This document shows positions 45,390 through 56,219 of a stretch of 64,000 nt of DNA, one piece after another. Made by a program: the position numbers and the translations under genes. Origin of the DNA: Gigaspora margarita (lineage: Eukaryota; Glomeromycota; Glomeromycetes; Diversisporales; Gigasporaceae); assembly GCA_009809945.1 (NCBI GenBank), contig WTPW01000632.1:222462-286461 (forward strand). The letters run 5' to 3'. Below the pieces are notes generated by a model. It did no database searches. It saw only the letters and a list, made by a program, of their open reading frames with translations, and had not been told where the DNA came from. Numbering within the stretch: position 1 is the first letter of the stretch; every line of letters begins with the position of its first letter.

Positions 45390-46660
45390 AGTAGACTGGC
45401 ATCATTCAGCTAAACAATTTTTAGCAAAATGGTCTTGCTTACCACAATTATAGCATGTGACCCCTTCATTTCAGGTCCTTTGAGGTTGGACAGTGTAAAT
45501 TGGGGTCTGAGTGTACTGGCTAGGGCTTGGGAGCTAACTGTTTCAACTCTTGCAGACAGAGCAGTGGTTAATTTTTTATAATTTACTGCCATCTTTTGCA
45601 TTTTCTTTATCATATCATCAAGGTCTTAGTAGGTCAGTTCCTGCTTTTCATAGTACTGACTGGCCTCTATTTTTCTTGCCCTGACTATAGAAGCATCCAA
45701 TGTTTAAAATTATTAGCAGACATTAAGACAGCAATTTTTCTGCATAGTCCTTCTATGAACATTTGAATAACACATATGGTAGGGTTCTTCAAATTCAAAT
45801 CAAATCAAATATTGGGTCAATTTGAATTTGATCAAATCAAATTGACCCTGATTTGAATTTGATTTGATTCAAATATTTGGATTTGAATTTGATTTGAATT
45901 TGAATTTTTAATAGTAATTTTCAAATCAAATCAAATATTTGTCAAATCAAATCAAATTTGACCAGATTTGAATTTGATCAAATCAAATATAGTCAAATTT
46001 GAATTTGAATTTGATCAAATATTTGATTCAAATATTTGAAGATCAAGAACCCTAATATATAGCAGGTATTTGGTGGTTTAGATTAACTTTTTTTAGTAAT
46101 TTCTTGAACTGGTATGTATAATGGTCTACCTTTTCTTTTTCTGTTTGCTTTAGGCTTGTTAATTCTAATTGCTATTAGTGTCTTCTTTCTGAGATTGCAA
46201 AATATTTGATGAATAACTGGACAAAACTGTTCTCAGGATTGTTATTATTATCTCAGTAGAAGAGGTCATCTTTTTGGTCATTATACTAACTGGTAGCAAT
46301 TCCTACCAGATGCCCTAAAGTGATTTTAATTTTTCTAGCCCTAGCCCAGTTGTTGGCATCAGCAGCTCATTCAAAGGCTTTGACCCATTCTACTGGGTCC
46401 TCATCTTCTTCTTCTTTGAAAGTTTGTACATGTACCCAGTTATTTTCTCTAGAAGCAGCTGGAACCTTATGTTGTGCTATATCTCTGAAGGCTCAAACTA
46501 TATTTTGAAGAAGATTTTTGGCTTGATTACAGTTGTCACATGGATCTTCATTGTTTCAGAGTTCATATGGAGAAGGTGGTCTTTTTTTCTCAATGGGTCT
46601 ATCAAGATCAAAATCAGCTATGTTGGACATCTTAAAATCAAAGTTAAACTAAACTAAACT
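45390..46660 (-). pseudogene. Gypsy-A gag remnant
   Basis: The minus strand shows a capsid-like region (about 46660-46060) and a CCHC zinc knuckle, CYNCGKQDHFAKNC, near 45450. It is broken and is split by the TA-flanked foldback at 45782-46052. Confidence 0.75.
45782..46052. mobile_element. TA-flanked foldback in Gypsy-A gag, copy 1 of 2 (271 bp)
   Basis: GGGTTCTT and AAGAACCC end the element, with TA at 45780-45781 and 46053-46054. The interior is almost wholly alternating AATTTGATTTGA/TCAAATCAAATT blocks that fold back on themselves. The second copy is at 47975-48256. Confidence 0.85.
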
Positions 46661-46751
46661 AAACTTTTTTTTAAAAGGAAGATTTTATAGAGAGGGTTTT
46701 GAGTTGATAGTTCAATCTCAGTCTTGATTTGGGTGGGTTAAAAGGTTCAAT

Positions 46752-46767
46752 CTTATAGTTACCACCA
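46752..46767 (-). promoter_or_regulatory. Gypsy-A primer-binding site
   Basis: TGGTGGTAACTATAAG on the minus strand lies one base from the inner LTR edge. It is close to the Gypsy-B site (TGGTGGTGACTGTGAG). Confidence 0.55.
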
Positions 46768-46768
46768 A

Positions 46769-47972
46769 TTAAAAAGAGAAATTTATACCCTTTGTCTAAC
46801 TATAATCACTATACACTAATAACACTAGTTAAACTAATTTAATCAAGTGCTCAAGACTTCTAAATCTTGAGATAGTAGGCAAAAAGAAGTGTGGTTGATT
46901 TGGTCTGGGTTTCAGGGTTCAGAGGTCTTGAAATTGAGATTCAGATACATGTCTAATTCTTCTTTCAGTTCTGATATTAAGCATTTGTTAAATACTAATT
47001 GACTCAGTCTTTATCTTGTATAGGTTGTGGGATTCAATAGTTGAACTCCACTAAAGGTTTCTTCTTGGGGCTCATGTAGTTATGCAGGTCCTTGGGTCAG
47101 GTAAATTCAATCACTGCATCATTGGTATACCAATAGCTCAATAGTGCAGTCAGAGAGTAAATAATATGAATCACAGGGTCAAGATCGATCAATAGCAAGT
47201 GATCACAGTTTACTGATTGTTTGATAAATAAGATAGCTAAGCCTTGCCTTATTTGTAGTAACAATAGAACAGGTGACTAATCAAGGTTTTTAGTATAAAT
47301 GGGGTAAGTGCTATGACTTAGGTTCTTTTACTTCCTTTTCTTTGGTAGCTTAGAGAAGACTAAACAAAATAGTTAACACTTCTACTCGAATTTTGAAGGT
47401 TAATTCATGGCAACAAAACTGGTAACAGAATTTTATAGTATTAATTGGAAATAATGAAAATGGTTTTTGACAATATCAGATAAACAAAATTTTAAGTTAA
47501 GTAATTAACTACTAGAGTCACTACTTCTACTATTATGATTTTGAAGTGTTAAACTCAATTGAGTTATCCTTTATTAAATGCACATAACTATTGCTTAAAT
47601 ACTTTTTACATTCTTATTTGCACACAGACTTAGACTATTGAACTTAGTCAATAAATGCCAGAAAGTGAATAAATGTAACTTCGTGAATAAATGTAACTTC
47701 ACGAATAAATGTAACTTCGCAAATAAATGCAACAAAGTGAATAAAGGCATGAAAGTAAATTTTGTGAATAAATTCAAGAGCATTGTACAGATAAGAAAAC
47801 AATTTACTACTTCTATCTTTGGGCCTTATCTTTTACATGTACTAACTAGTTGAGTATATAGGTGGCTATATATATAGGGTGAAGTAAAGAAGAAAAGAGA
47901 AAAAAAAAGAAAAAAGAAGAAAATAGAATAAAAAAATAAACTAGTTCTATCATGGTCACAGAGAGCCCTTCA
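46769..47972 (-). repeat. 5' LTR of Gypsy-A
   Basis: It matches 22421-23600 throughout. A minisatellite of GTGAATAAATGTAACTTC-like units (47655-47770) has about one unit more than in the partner LTR. The end, CCCTTCA in plus orientation, is followed after TA by the foldback at 47975. Confidence 0.85.
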
Positions 47973-47974
47973 TA

Positions 47975-48256
47975 GTGTTCCGCAATTTGATTTGATATTC
48001 AAATATTTGTATCAAATATTTGATCAAATTCAAATTCAAATTTGACTTTATTTGATTTGATCAAATTCAAATATAGTCAAATTTGATTTGTTTTGACAAA
48101 TATTTGATTTGATTTGAAAATTACTATTAAAAATTCAAATCCAAATCAAATTCAAATTCAAATATTTGAATCAAATCAAATTCATATCAGGGTCAATTTG
48201 ATTTGATCAAATTCAAATTGGACCAATATTTGATTTGATTTGAATTTGAGGAACTC
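47975..48256. mobile_element. TA-flanked foldback, copy 2 of 2 (282 bp)
   Basis: GTGTTCC and GGAACTC form the ends, with TA at 47973-47974 and 48257-48258. It shares the AATTTGATTTGA palindromic body with 45782-46052. It landed directly at the outer edge of the Gypsy-A 5' LTR. Confidence 0.85.
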
Positions 48257-50240
48257 TAGTATATATACTATAAGTCAAAAATTGTAAAAATCAATACTGG
48301 TATGATATCTTTTACCTATGTATTGATTCATACCCCTTACAAGATACTCCACATAATGTACTCGATACAATACAAGGTACCTGAGGTACGAATCAAATTT
48401 TTTACCATGTAAAATTAAATCATATCTGGGTATCTTGCATGGTAAATTACAGTACTATTATATAAGCTTCTAACTTAGGCCAAATTATCAAACATGTAAT
48501 ATAATAATATTAATATTTACTGAGTTTACTGTTCTTGAAACTACACAAAGTTCTTGCACTCTATGTAACCAAAGAGTGTTATCATGGGAACTAATTATCA
48601 AACATGAGCTTTCACTGCTACTGTAAATGTGAAGCCTAATTACTAACATGAGGTTCACTGCTTTTATAGCTATGGGATAGAGCCTAATTGTATTATGAAG
48701 TACTTGTTATTGTTCTAGACATGGAGATTAATTACCAAAAATGAGGCTTTGTACTAGAGTCTAATTATTCTACTGTACTTGTAGAATCTAAACACATCTT
48801 TATACTACTATTACAACTTCAGCACCTAAGCCACTATAGATAAGGTCCTTGAAATTGCTATTATAGCTGTGCTTCTATTGAATCCATGAAGTCAAATCAC
48901 AAAGTGAGATCCATAACAGCTATGATAAGCATGAGGTAATCACCAAATATTGTAGCTATGGTGTTTAATCACCAATATAAGAGCCTTGTGCTGCTTAAGG
49001 ATTGGACCCGCATAAAAAAACTCGACCCGGGTTACCTGCTAGGTAACTGTTAACTTACCCGGGTACTTACCCGGGTAAAGTATAATTAGTTAATTATACT
49101 ATTTGATTGGCTAAAGGCACTGTAATACAATACAAATGTATACGTATAATTTGCTTATTTTATCATATGTAAATAAAACGAGTCAAGCACACGATTGCTT
49201 CAGTCTAAATAAACAGGAACGTTATGTTTCGCATCCAATAACAGCGCATCTGGATTTAAATTTAATGTGCTCGCAATCTGAGCCCCTTCATGGTCCAGAT
49301 TAGCACATTAAATTCAAAGCCAGATGCTTTTTTAATTGTCGTGTAAAAATGATCACCCTGTGATCCTTCAGATCTTTCGCCTGCCAAATAAAATCGTTAT
49401 TGGTTATTTCGTAAATGTTTTGACATAACAAACTTGCATCCCAAGTTATTCCTATCTTGTTAAGGTATGTGCAGTTTTTCTGTTATGCTAATACAAAGAA
49501 CCTTAAAGGTATTAGCTTGAATGAATTTCACGAGTCACAAATCCATACCCTTGTGAATCAATAAAGTGTTGAAGAAAATATGTAATACAAGGCAAGGCGA
49601 TATTGATAAAATGCACAATTTTTATTGTCGTTATTAATAAATTAGATAATACATAATCATTATTACATTGCGGTGGTCTCATGTCTGCATCACGAATTGA
49701 CTTGGGTCATTTCAAGATCAGTGAAAATCGAGAAATAACACATTTCAAATTAAAATCGATGTAAATTCAGAAATGGCGTGGGACATTCTCATAAATTTAT
49801 GATACTCATATAAGTACAATAGCATGTGAAACCATACGCCCAATCAAATGCAAGATTTTGCTGACACTATAAAATTTATTCGTATTTGATTGGTTACCTG
49901 TTTTACCTGGGTAATGGAATCTTTTACCCAGTTACACAGCCTTCCCACGGGTAACCTAGATAACCCAGATACGGGTCCAATCTTTAGCGCTGCTTTTGTA
50001 GCCAGGTGGCCAAATCACCAATGTAATATTCTCACACTGTCTTAGTATGAGCTACTTAGAGAAGGGTAGGATAGTGGAGCAAGTCTTTACTACAAAGTGA
50101 GCAATAATAAAGAAAAATAATTTGTCCTATTAGGCAAAAAGCCTTAAATATCCTGCATTATTACCAACCTTGTCATTCTTATACTACTTATTATATGCTC
50201 AGAAATATATAATTACTTCTTTTCTTTATTCATTTTCTAT
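48257..50240. repeat. Degenerate minisatellite and AT-rich sequence around a foldback element
   Basis: From about 48585 to 48995, and again at 49987-50045, diverged units of roughly 65 bp repeat a GAGCCTAATTACCAA, ATGAGGCTT, CTGCTTTTGTAGC pattern. The element at 48998-49984 splits one unit. 48257-48585 and 50046-50240 show no gene. Confidence 0.5.
48998..49984. mobile_element. TA-flanked inverted-repeat element of about 1 kb
   Basis: AGGATTGGACCCG at the left pairs with CGGGTCCAATCTT at the right, with TA at 48996-48997 and 49985-49986. ACCCGGGTTACCT-like blocks follow inside both ends. An inner inverted repeat (GCATCTGGATTTAAATTTAA against TTAAATTCAAAGCCAGATGC) lies at 49247-49328. No transposase frame, so non-autonomous. 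Confidence 0.8.
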
Positions 50241-51187
50241 TGTTATAGAATAGTTTTTAATAGTTTTGGTAGAAATTAGTTGAAAAAATTAGAAATTAAT
50301 AAGCAAATTTTGTAATAACTATATGTAGTAATTGTAATATACAAAACAATGCACAATAATGCATAGTGACATATAGTGATGCATAATAATGCATATCAAT
50401 GCATAGCAATATGTAGTAATGCACAATGATACATAGTAATACTTAACAACACTTAGCTCAATAGCTATATAAACTCTCTATATTTCTCTTGATTTTAATA
50501 TAGAAATTACAAAAGTGATCATAACTCTTGATCACCTGATCCAAATTAAATGAAACTACCACCATTCTAATCAGCTCGCTGAGACGATTCTAATGAGCTA
50601 AAGATCATCCTTGTACGATCACTGGATGACAAGATCGGAACCAATTAGCAATCAAATATATGATCTGCAATCTGATTGGCTGCGGACCTTCTGCGTGAAT
50701 GTCTTTACATATGTTATTTCTAACACATATCATATTATAGCATATATTCTACATATTTTATTTATTCAACATATATACTATTTATTTCATATATTACATT
50801 TATATTATTTATACTATATATTTTATTAGTATAGATATAGTATATATTACACATGTAGTAGATATAGTTTTGTTACATTTGTGAAAAAACAAAATGTATT
50901 AAAGCAGCTGATGTGGACCCCAAGTTCTACATCGAGTCTTCATACTCTTTCACTAATAAATACATTTATTAATTATTTAAATTAAACAATTACTAGTATC
51001 TTCATATACTTTTAATTGTAGCCTCTTTTGTAATTGCAAATTGCCAAAAATCTTCTTTGTTAAGTTTTATAAAAAATGCCTTTCGACTTAGATATATCAC
51101 AGTAACAAGTGAGGTTACACAAAGGGTTCACTGTCTAAGGTCGCTCTAGTTACCTACTATCTTTAAAGAAGTGAATATAGGATAACA
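50241..51187 (+). repeat. 5' LTR of Gypsy-C
   Basis: It runs from TGTTATAGAA to about TAGGATAACA. It includes a run of AATGCATAGTGA-like short repeats (50350-50460) and a TGATCACTCTT-type segment as in Gypsy-B. The right edge is inferred by alignment with the Gypsy-B LTR end and is uncertain by several bases. No clear TGG-type primer site follows. Confidence 0.7.
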
Positions 51188-51602
51188 ATACATAAAGGAA
51201 ACTATACTTCTCTCTTGCACACCACTTCACGCCTACAGAAAGGAATTTTAGAAGCCATGTGATTGATACTTTATCAGATTTAAAAAAAGCATCCAGTACT
51301 GTAACATTTGGTGCCTTCTGGTGGAAACTTTTATTTAAAACAGAAAGTATTATTTTTTTAGCAGAAATATTAAAAAGGGATTTTAGTTTTGTTGTCTTAT
51401 AACTATTTTGTTATTCTTTTTCTACTTACTTGAAGATTTTTTTTGGATATTAACTAATTATTATATTTGGAAAATTTATATTATTTGTTGACAACCTATT
51501 ACTAATTTTTTTTTTTAGTGATATTGCTTTTTTTTTATTATTATTACATCTGCAAATTTTATATATAGATATTGATCAATATATAACACTTAATCATTTT
51601 AA
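51188..51602 (+). other. Gypsy-C leader, no gene seen
   Basis: Short AT-rich sequence between LTR and the first insertion. A TTTGGTGCCTTCTGGTGGAA segment near 51310 is the least AT-rich part. No domain recognised. Confidence 0.4.
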
Positions 51603-51978
51603 CAGTGCGGGACAGCTTAAGATATCAAATTTTATTGGTTGTTTTAAAAATAGTATAGCTTGACAAAAAATTAATAAATCAAAAATCCCTCTTTCAAATT
51701 GATAGATTGTAACCCAAACTATATTTCTGAAAACAGATTTTCTTTTATTTAATTTTTAATAGAGTTATAATAGTTTAAACTTTGTCATTTTATATATAAA
51801 CCAAAATTTGGCACTGATATACATGCATAAGCCAATAAAAATTAATTATTTTTGTATTACATTATCCTAAATTTGGCCCATTTTAGTAAAAAAGTTGATG
51901 TTTTATAATGTCCTTGTCAAATTTGGCACCTTTTTAATAATAAAATAAAAAGTAGATATCTTTTGCTGTCCCACACTG
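51603..51978. mobile_element. Inverted-repeat element (376 bp)
   Basis: CAGTGCGGGACAGC with AAGATATC at the left pairs with GATATCTTTTGCTGTCCCAC through ACTG at the right. TA flanks are present with one extra base on the left, so a TA-type insertion is likely. A TTTGGC-type motif recurs in the interior. Confidence 0.7.
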
Positions 51979-52166
51979 TATTAATTATAAAATATCATTA
52001 TATATCGATTAATTTGATAAAAATTAATATATATCTAAATCAATATATATCATTTTCTATATTAAAATGTTATATATCTATAAATCTATTATAATTAGAA
52101 TTATTTGAAATGATATATAATGATTAACAGATCTTTAACAATTACATAGTGTTTTTGTTCTATCAC

Positions 52167-52224
52167 CGGGTAAAAAAAAAAAAAAAAATGCTGATTAAAA
52201 CAAAATAAAGAAAACTGGCTAAGG

Positions 52225-52257
<33 letters not shown>

Positions 52258-52327
52258 TTTACACTATTTTTATCCCTCTTTCCTTTTTTTTCTCTCTCCC
52301 TTTTCTTCTCTTTCTCTTTCTTTTTTT

Positions 52328-52363
<36 letters not shown>
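52167..52363. repeat. Long A and T homopolymers
   Basis: A-tracts of about 17 and 30 bases are followed by a pyrimidine-only stretch of some 100 bases ending in a long T-tract. Such runs are prone to sequencing error, and the two N bases lie just beyond, at 52413 and 52427. Confidence 0.8.
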
Positions 52364-52366
<3 letters not shown>

Positions 52367-53600
52367 TTCAAATTCTTTTGAAATATTTTAGAACTGGAAA
52401 ATCAAGCTGGATNAGTAGATCTGTACNCTGGATCATACCAAGGGCATGCTTGACTAATATTTTCAAAATAGTTCAAAATGTTTCAATGATCATAGTACAA
52501 GATCAGATTAGATCTTTGTTTATTTTTTTTTGTTTATAATTTAGATTTTCTATCAATTTTACATTGTTTTCATTTTCGTTTTGATTTTTTTATTGGTTTC
52601 ATTTGGTTTCTTTTAGTTTTGTTTTGCTTTTTTATTTTTTTCTTTTATTTATTTTTTATTTTTTTTATTTATTTCTACACTTTACAAAAACGCCAACCCT
52701 AAATTCTCTGCCACTTTACAAGAAATTCAACAACTTTTCACCACTTTGCACAAACCAACTTAGTTTTCAAAACTTTGCAAGAATATACAATTGCTTTCTC
52801 TAGCAATTTGTAAATTTTCAAGAATGCCTCTTTAAAGAAATAAAGGTTTAGTTAGTGCTTTATTTATTTTTTTATTTGATGTTTTTTGTTCTTTTTGTTT
52901 TTGGTTTTGGTTTTTTTTATTTTTTTTTAATATTCTAGCACTTTGTAAGGAAAATAATCTAGGCTTTATTGATGCTTTGCAAGCAAACCCAGACTTTCTG
53001 CTACTTTGCAAGAATATATACAACTTGATTTCAGCAATTTCTATCACAAACTCTATATCAGAGAAATGGAGATTTGGGGTTTTATATTTTTTTTTATTCA
53101 GTTTGCTTATATTCTATTTTTTTGTTTGTTTTCTTTTACTTATTTCTTTAATTTTTATTTTTTTATTTATTTCGTCGCATTGCGAAAACCTTCAATGATT
53201 TCTGAATTGCAAGAAACGAACTCTTACTTCAGGAAAATAGAGATTTGGGGCTTCATTTTTTTTATTTAGTTTGTTTACATTTTTATTCTTTGTTTGTTTT
53301 TCTTTTTTTTACTTATTTTTTTAATTTTATTTTATTTATTCCTGACTTTCTTCAAAATTTTGAAGAAAATGATTTGACTTTTCTGATATTTACAAGAACA
53401 CTAACTCTAACTTCTCTGATACTTTGCAAGAAGTAGTGAATTTGAGCGAATATAATAGTAGTTGCAACAAAGAGCAAAGTAGTAAAAATTATTACTATTT
53501 TTTCGTTTTTGTTTTTTTTGTTATTTTTTTTAAGGTTTTTTTTTGGTTTTTTATTTTTTTTTATAATAATATATATATATTTTTTAAAATTTAAGCAATC
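52340..53600. repeat. Strand-biased dispersed repeat, copy B (inverted to copy A)
   Basis: This is a diverged reverse complement of 42690-43990: CACTTTGCAAGAA motifs alternate with T-rich tracts, and ACAAGATCAGATTAGATC with CATACCAAGGGCATGC recur. The Phe-rich open frames are low-complexity by-products. Confidence 0.6.
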
Positions 53601-53689
53601 CTGTCTTTATTATTTTAGAGTTAAGTACAATGGTGCAATTGCAAAACACCTGACATGATAATATGCTATACCCTCTGTTTCACAATAAA

Positions 53690-54715
53690 GACTCATCCAG
53701 TTACCGAAGTACCTAAATGCGATTTGCTGCAACAACTATTTCCTCCTTAAAAACCTTAGCAACGCATGCCTTTGATTTTTAAATCACTGTTGGCAGTTGT
53801 TAGCCTTGTCAAGATTGCTAACTTTTCCTTAATCTTTCTTACCTAGCCTCTAGGATAAGGAGACTTAAAGCCCTACCCTTACGAACAAAAGGTGTTTACG
53901 AAACTAAAAGGGAAGTAAAAAAAAAAAGAGAGTAATTCTACAAAACCTAAATGAAAACCAAAAACTAACTAAAAACAAAAAAGAGAAAAGAAAAGGAAGA
54001 CAAAGAAAAGTCAGCAATCTTGACAAAGATTGTGATTACATTTAAAATTTATATAGACTGCATAAAGTATACTGCTACTAGTCTATCAAAGTACTATATA
54101 TAGGAAAAAAAAGAACATGAATGAACAAATACATCTAAAAATGCAATAATACGAGAATTTTCTAGATGGTTCCATGAAGATTCCTGTCACGTTATTCATT
54201 GTTTATCCTGTATGCAGTAAACGTGTTCTACTCTTGACGTCAACAATTCCATTTTGGTAGACGCATAACCCAAATTGGAAGCAGTAAACACTGCTGATCT
54301 TTTGAAGGGGGTAAACTAGAAAGCCCACTTTGTTGAAAACACGACAAAAGCCAAAGGAGTGAGAGGGAGGTGTACCATATTATAACGAGCTAGCAGAGTT
54401 ACGCTATATAGAAAAATATCTCTAATCCAATATTTACTTCTGCTAGAGCTTCCGTAAATTTTGACTAAACTCCAGGGCTTGTCTATTACTTTTTCACTTG
54501 GTAATACCATAGTCTTCTGCCAGGAGACCATGCTTACAAGGGTTTGACTCTGTTTTAACTCTATTTCAAATACAACCAAAACATGCAGTGAATGGCCTTT
54601 AGTCCTAGCTACTACCGTGAAGTTCTGTTGTAGTTAGGCATATTATATATGTAATTTCATAGGTCAGCATTTGTGAAAAAAATAGTATGAGGGATCATCA
54701 GAAAGAGTTGACCTG
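53690..54715 (-). repeat. Unrecognised 1-kb repeat, copy 1
   Basis: It is about three-quarters similar by eye to 55150-56135, in the same orientation. Landmarks are AATACTGCTGATCTTTTGAA-like, TTTCATAGGTCAG and GTATGAGGGATCAT. On the minus strand both copies contain an open frame with a similar segment (here SWQKTMVLPSEKVIDKPWSL, 54316-54579), so it may derive from a coding sequence. No family recognised. Confidence 0.6.
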
Positions 54716-55149
54716 TGTTATAATAATATATTATAAAAATATGTAATATAATATAAAATACTAGGAAAACATAAAATGTTAAAGTCCAGAGCATAAATCA
54801 GAACTATTTATATAATTTTTTTATGGGATCAACTGCATTATCAGGCTGTTCCATATTGATCTGTTTATATGTTTTGAAATGCTAATTGGCTCAATATCAT
54901 GTGAGCAGAATCTGATACACACAAATTTTGGTCTATTGCTCTCTAGTAAGTCCTCCACTATGCTCTGAACAATAATCATAATAAATAAATAAATAATTTT
55001 ATATTAAATTGTAAAAACTTGCAAATATTAATTATTTAATTTTTTTAATATTTAGTAGTTATGCCGCAACTTTATTTATACATATTTTGTAACCTCAGTA
55101 CATTATATGTAGCCTACTCTAGATTGACTCAAGAATTAAAATGCAACCC
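54716..55149. other. AT-rich spacer between the two repeat copies
   Basis: AT-rich sequence with no gene; a TAAATAAATAAATAA run lies near 54980. Confidence 0.4.
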
Positions 55150-56135
55150 ACTCAGGTGTCATTACAATCCTTAAATGTGATCTGCTATATCATACTTTTT
55201 TTTCATTTTAACCCCTCATCTCAGGTAGACTTAGAGTGTCCAAATCACTAATTAGAAGTTTGCCATCTATTATAACTGCTTACTTTTTAACCCTCTTCTT
55301 CTAACTTCTTGAGTAGCACTAATCTGCAAGAAAAAACAAATAACGAAAATAAAAGGAAATAAAAAAAGGGGAATAACTATAGTACCTAAGCGAAAGACCA
55401 AAATATAAGCAAAGAAAAATATAAAAAGAAAGAAGTGGAGGGCAAAAAGTAAATGGCTATAATGGCACAATTTATGCTTATGCCCAATGATAAAAATTAT
55501 ATATTACTGCACAAGGAATTACCTCACCTAAGTATTGTATGTACAAATAAGAAACAAAAAGAAAAACTATACCTAAAAGAATATTCTAAAAAGAAATTTC
55601 ATTTCGGTTTTACTTCAAAATATCTCACGTATTATGTATTGTTTATCTTCAAGAACCTGATTTCACTCGTGACTTAGTTCCAATTTGTTAGATGCAATTC
55701 TAATTTGAAAGAAGCAAATACTGCTGATCTTTTGAAGAGGGTAAGCTAAAACACCCACTTTTTTGAAATTTTGAAAAGTCCAAAGGGATGGTGTAGAGAG
55801 TACCAAAATTTAAAGGAGTTTGTAAGAGTTATGCACATAGAATAGTATACCTAACCAAGTCTCTACTTCCACTTTCATATCTATAGGGCTTGACAAAGCT
55901 CCAGAGTTTCTCTACTACATCTTTGCTCAATAGTACCAAAGCCTGCCAAGGTGCTTTGCTTAAAAGTCTGCTAGTCTTTTTCATCTTTATTTCATGCACA
56001 GAACATCTAGTGAATGTACTTTGTACCTGATAGCTGCTTGGTGAAGTTACATTATATTTAAATTTACTAACTATACAGTTTTTCATAGGTCAGTTTTATA
56101 AAATTTTTGGTATGAGGGATCATTGGAAAAAGTTG
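55150..56135 (-). repeat. Unrecognised 1-kb repeat, copy 2
   Basis: Diverged second copy of 53690-54715. Its minus-strand frame (55829-56086) has PWQALVLLSKDVVEKLWSF, in the place of SWQKTMVLPSEKVIDKPWSL in copy 1. The retained peptide similarity despite DNA divergence hints at former coding constraint. Confidence 0.55.
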
Positions 56136-56219
56136 TTTTTTGAATATTAATTATTTAATTTAAAATATAATATATAATAATAATAAATAAAAAAAAAAAT
56201 TTATAATAAATTGCGAAAC

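Larger units (their letters stand above)
22421..47972 (-). mobile_element. Gypsy-A: old Ty3/Gypsy LTR retrotransposon, interrupted by nested insertions
   Basis: Two related LTRs of about 1.2 kb bound minus-strand remnants in the Ty3/Gypsy order: gag (46660-45390), protease (44930-44320), reverse transcriptase and RNase H (31740-30380), integrase (28130-27310). The element is broken many times and old: its LTRs differ at very roughly one base in eight by eye. Later insertions are a hAT-like element (23959-26964), an AT-rich foldback carrying Gypsy-B (31745-44278) and a TA-flanked foldback in gag (45782-46052). No matching target duplication was found at the outer ends. Confidence 0.85.

Noticed and set aside
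44489-45391. 140- and 89-codon plus-strand frames
   Set aside because: They are antisense to the Gypsy-A protease and gag-protease region.
22421-47972. 5-bp target duplication of Gypsy-A
   Set aside because: The bases outside the two LTRs (AGCAT on the left, TAGTA on the right once the foldback is set aside) do not match, so none is claimed.
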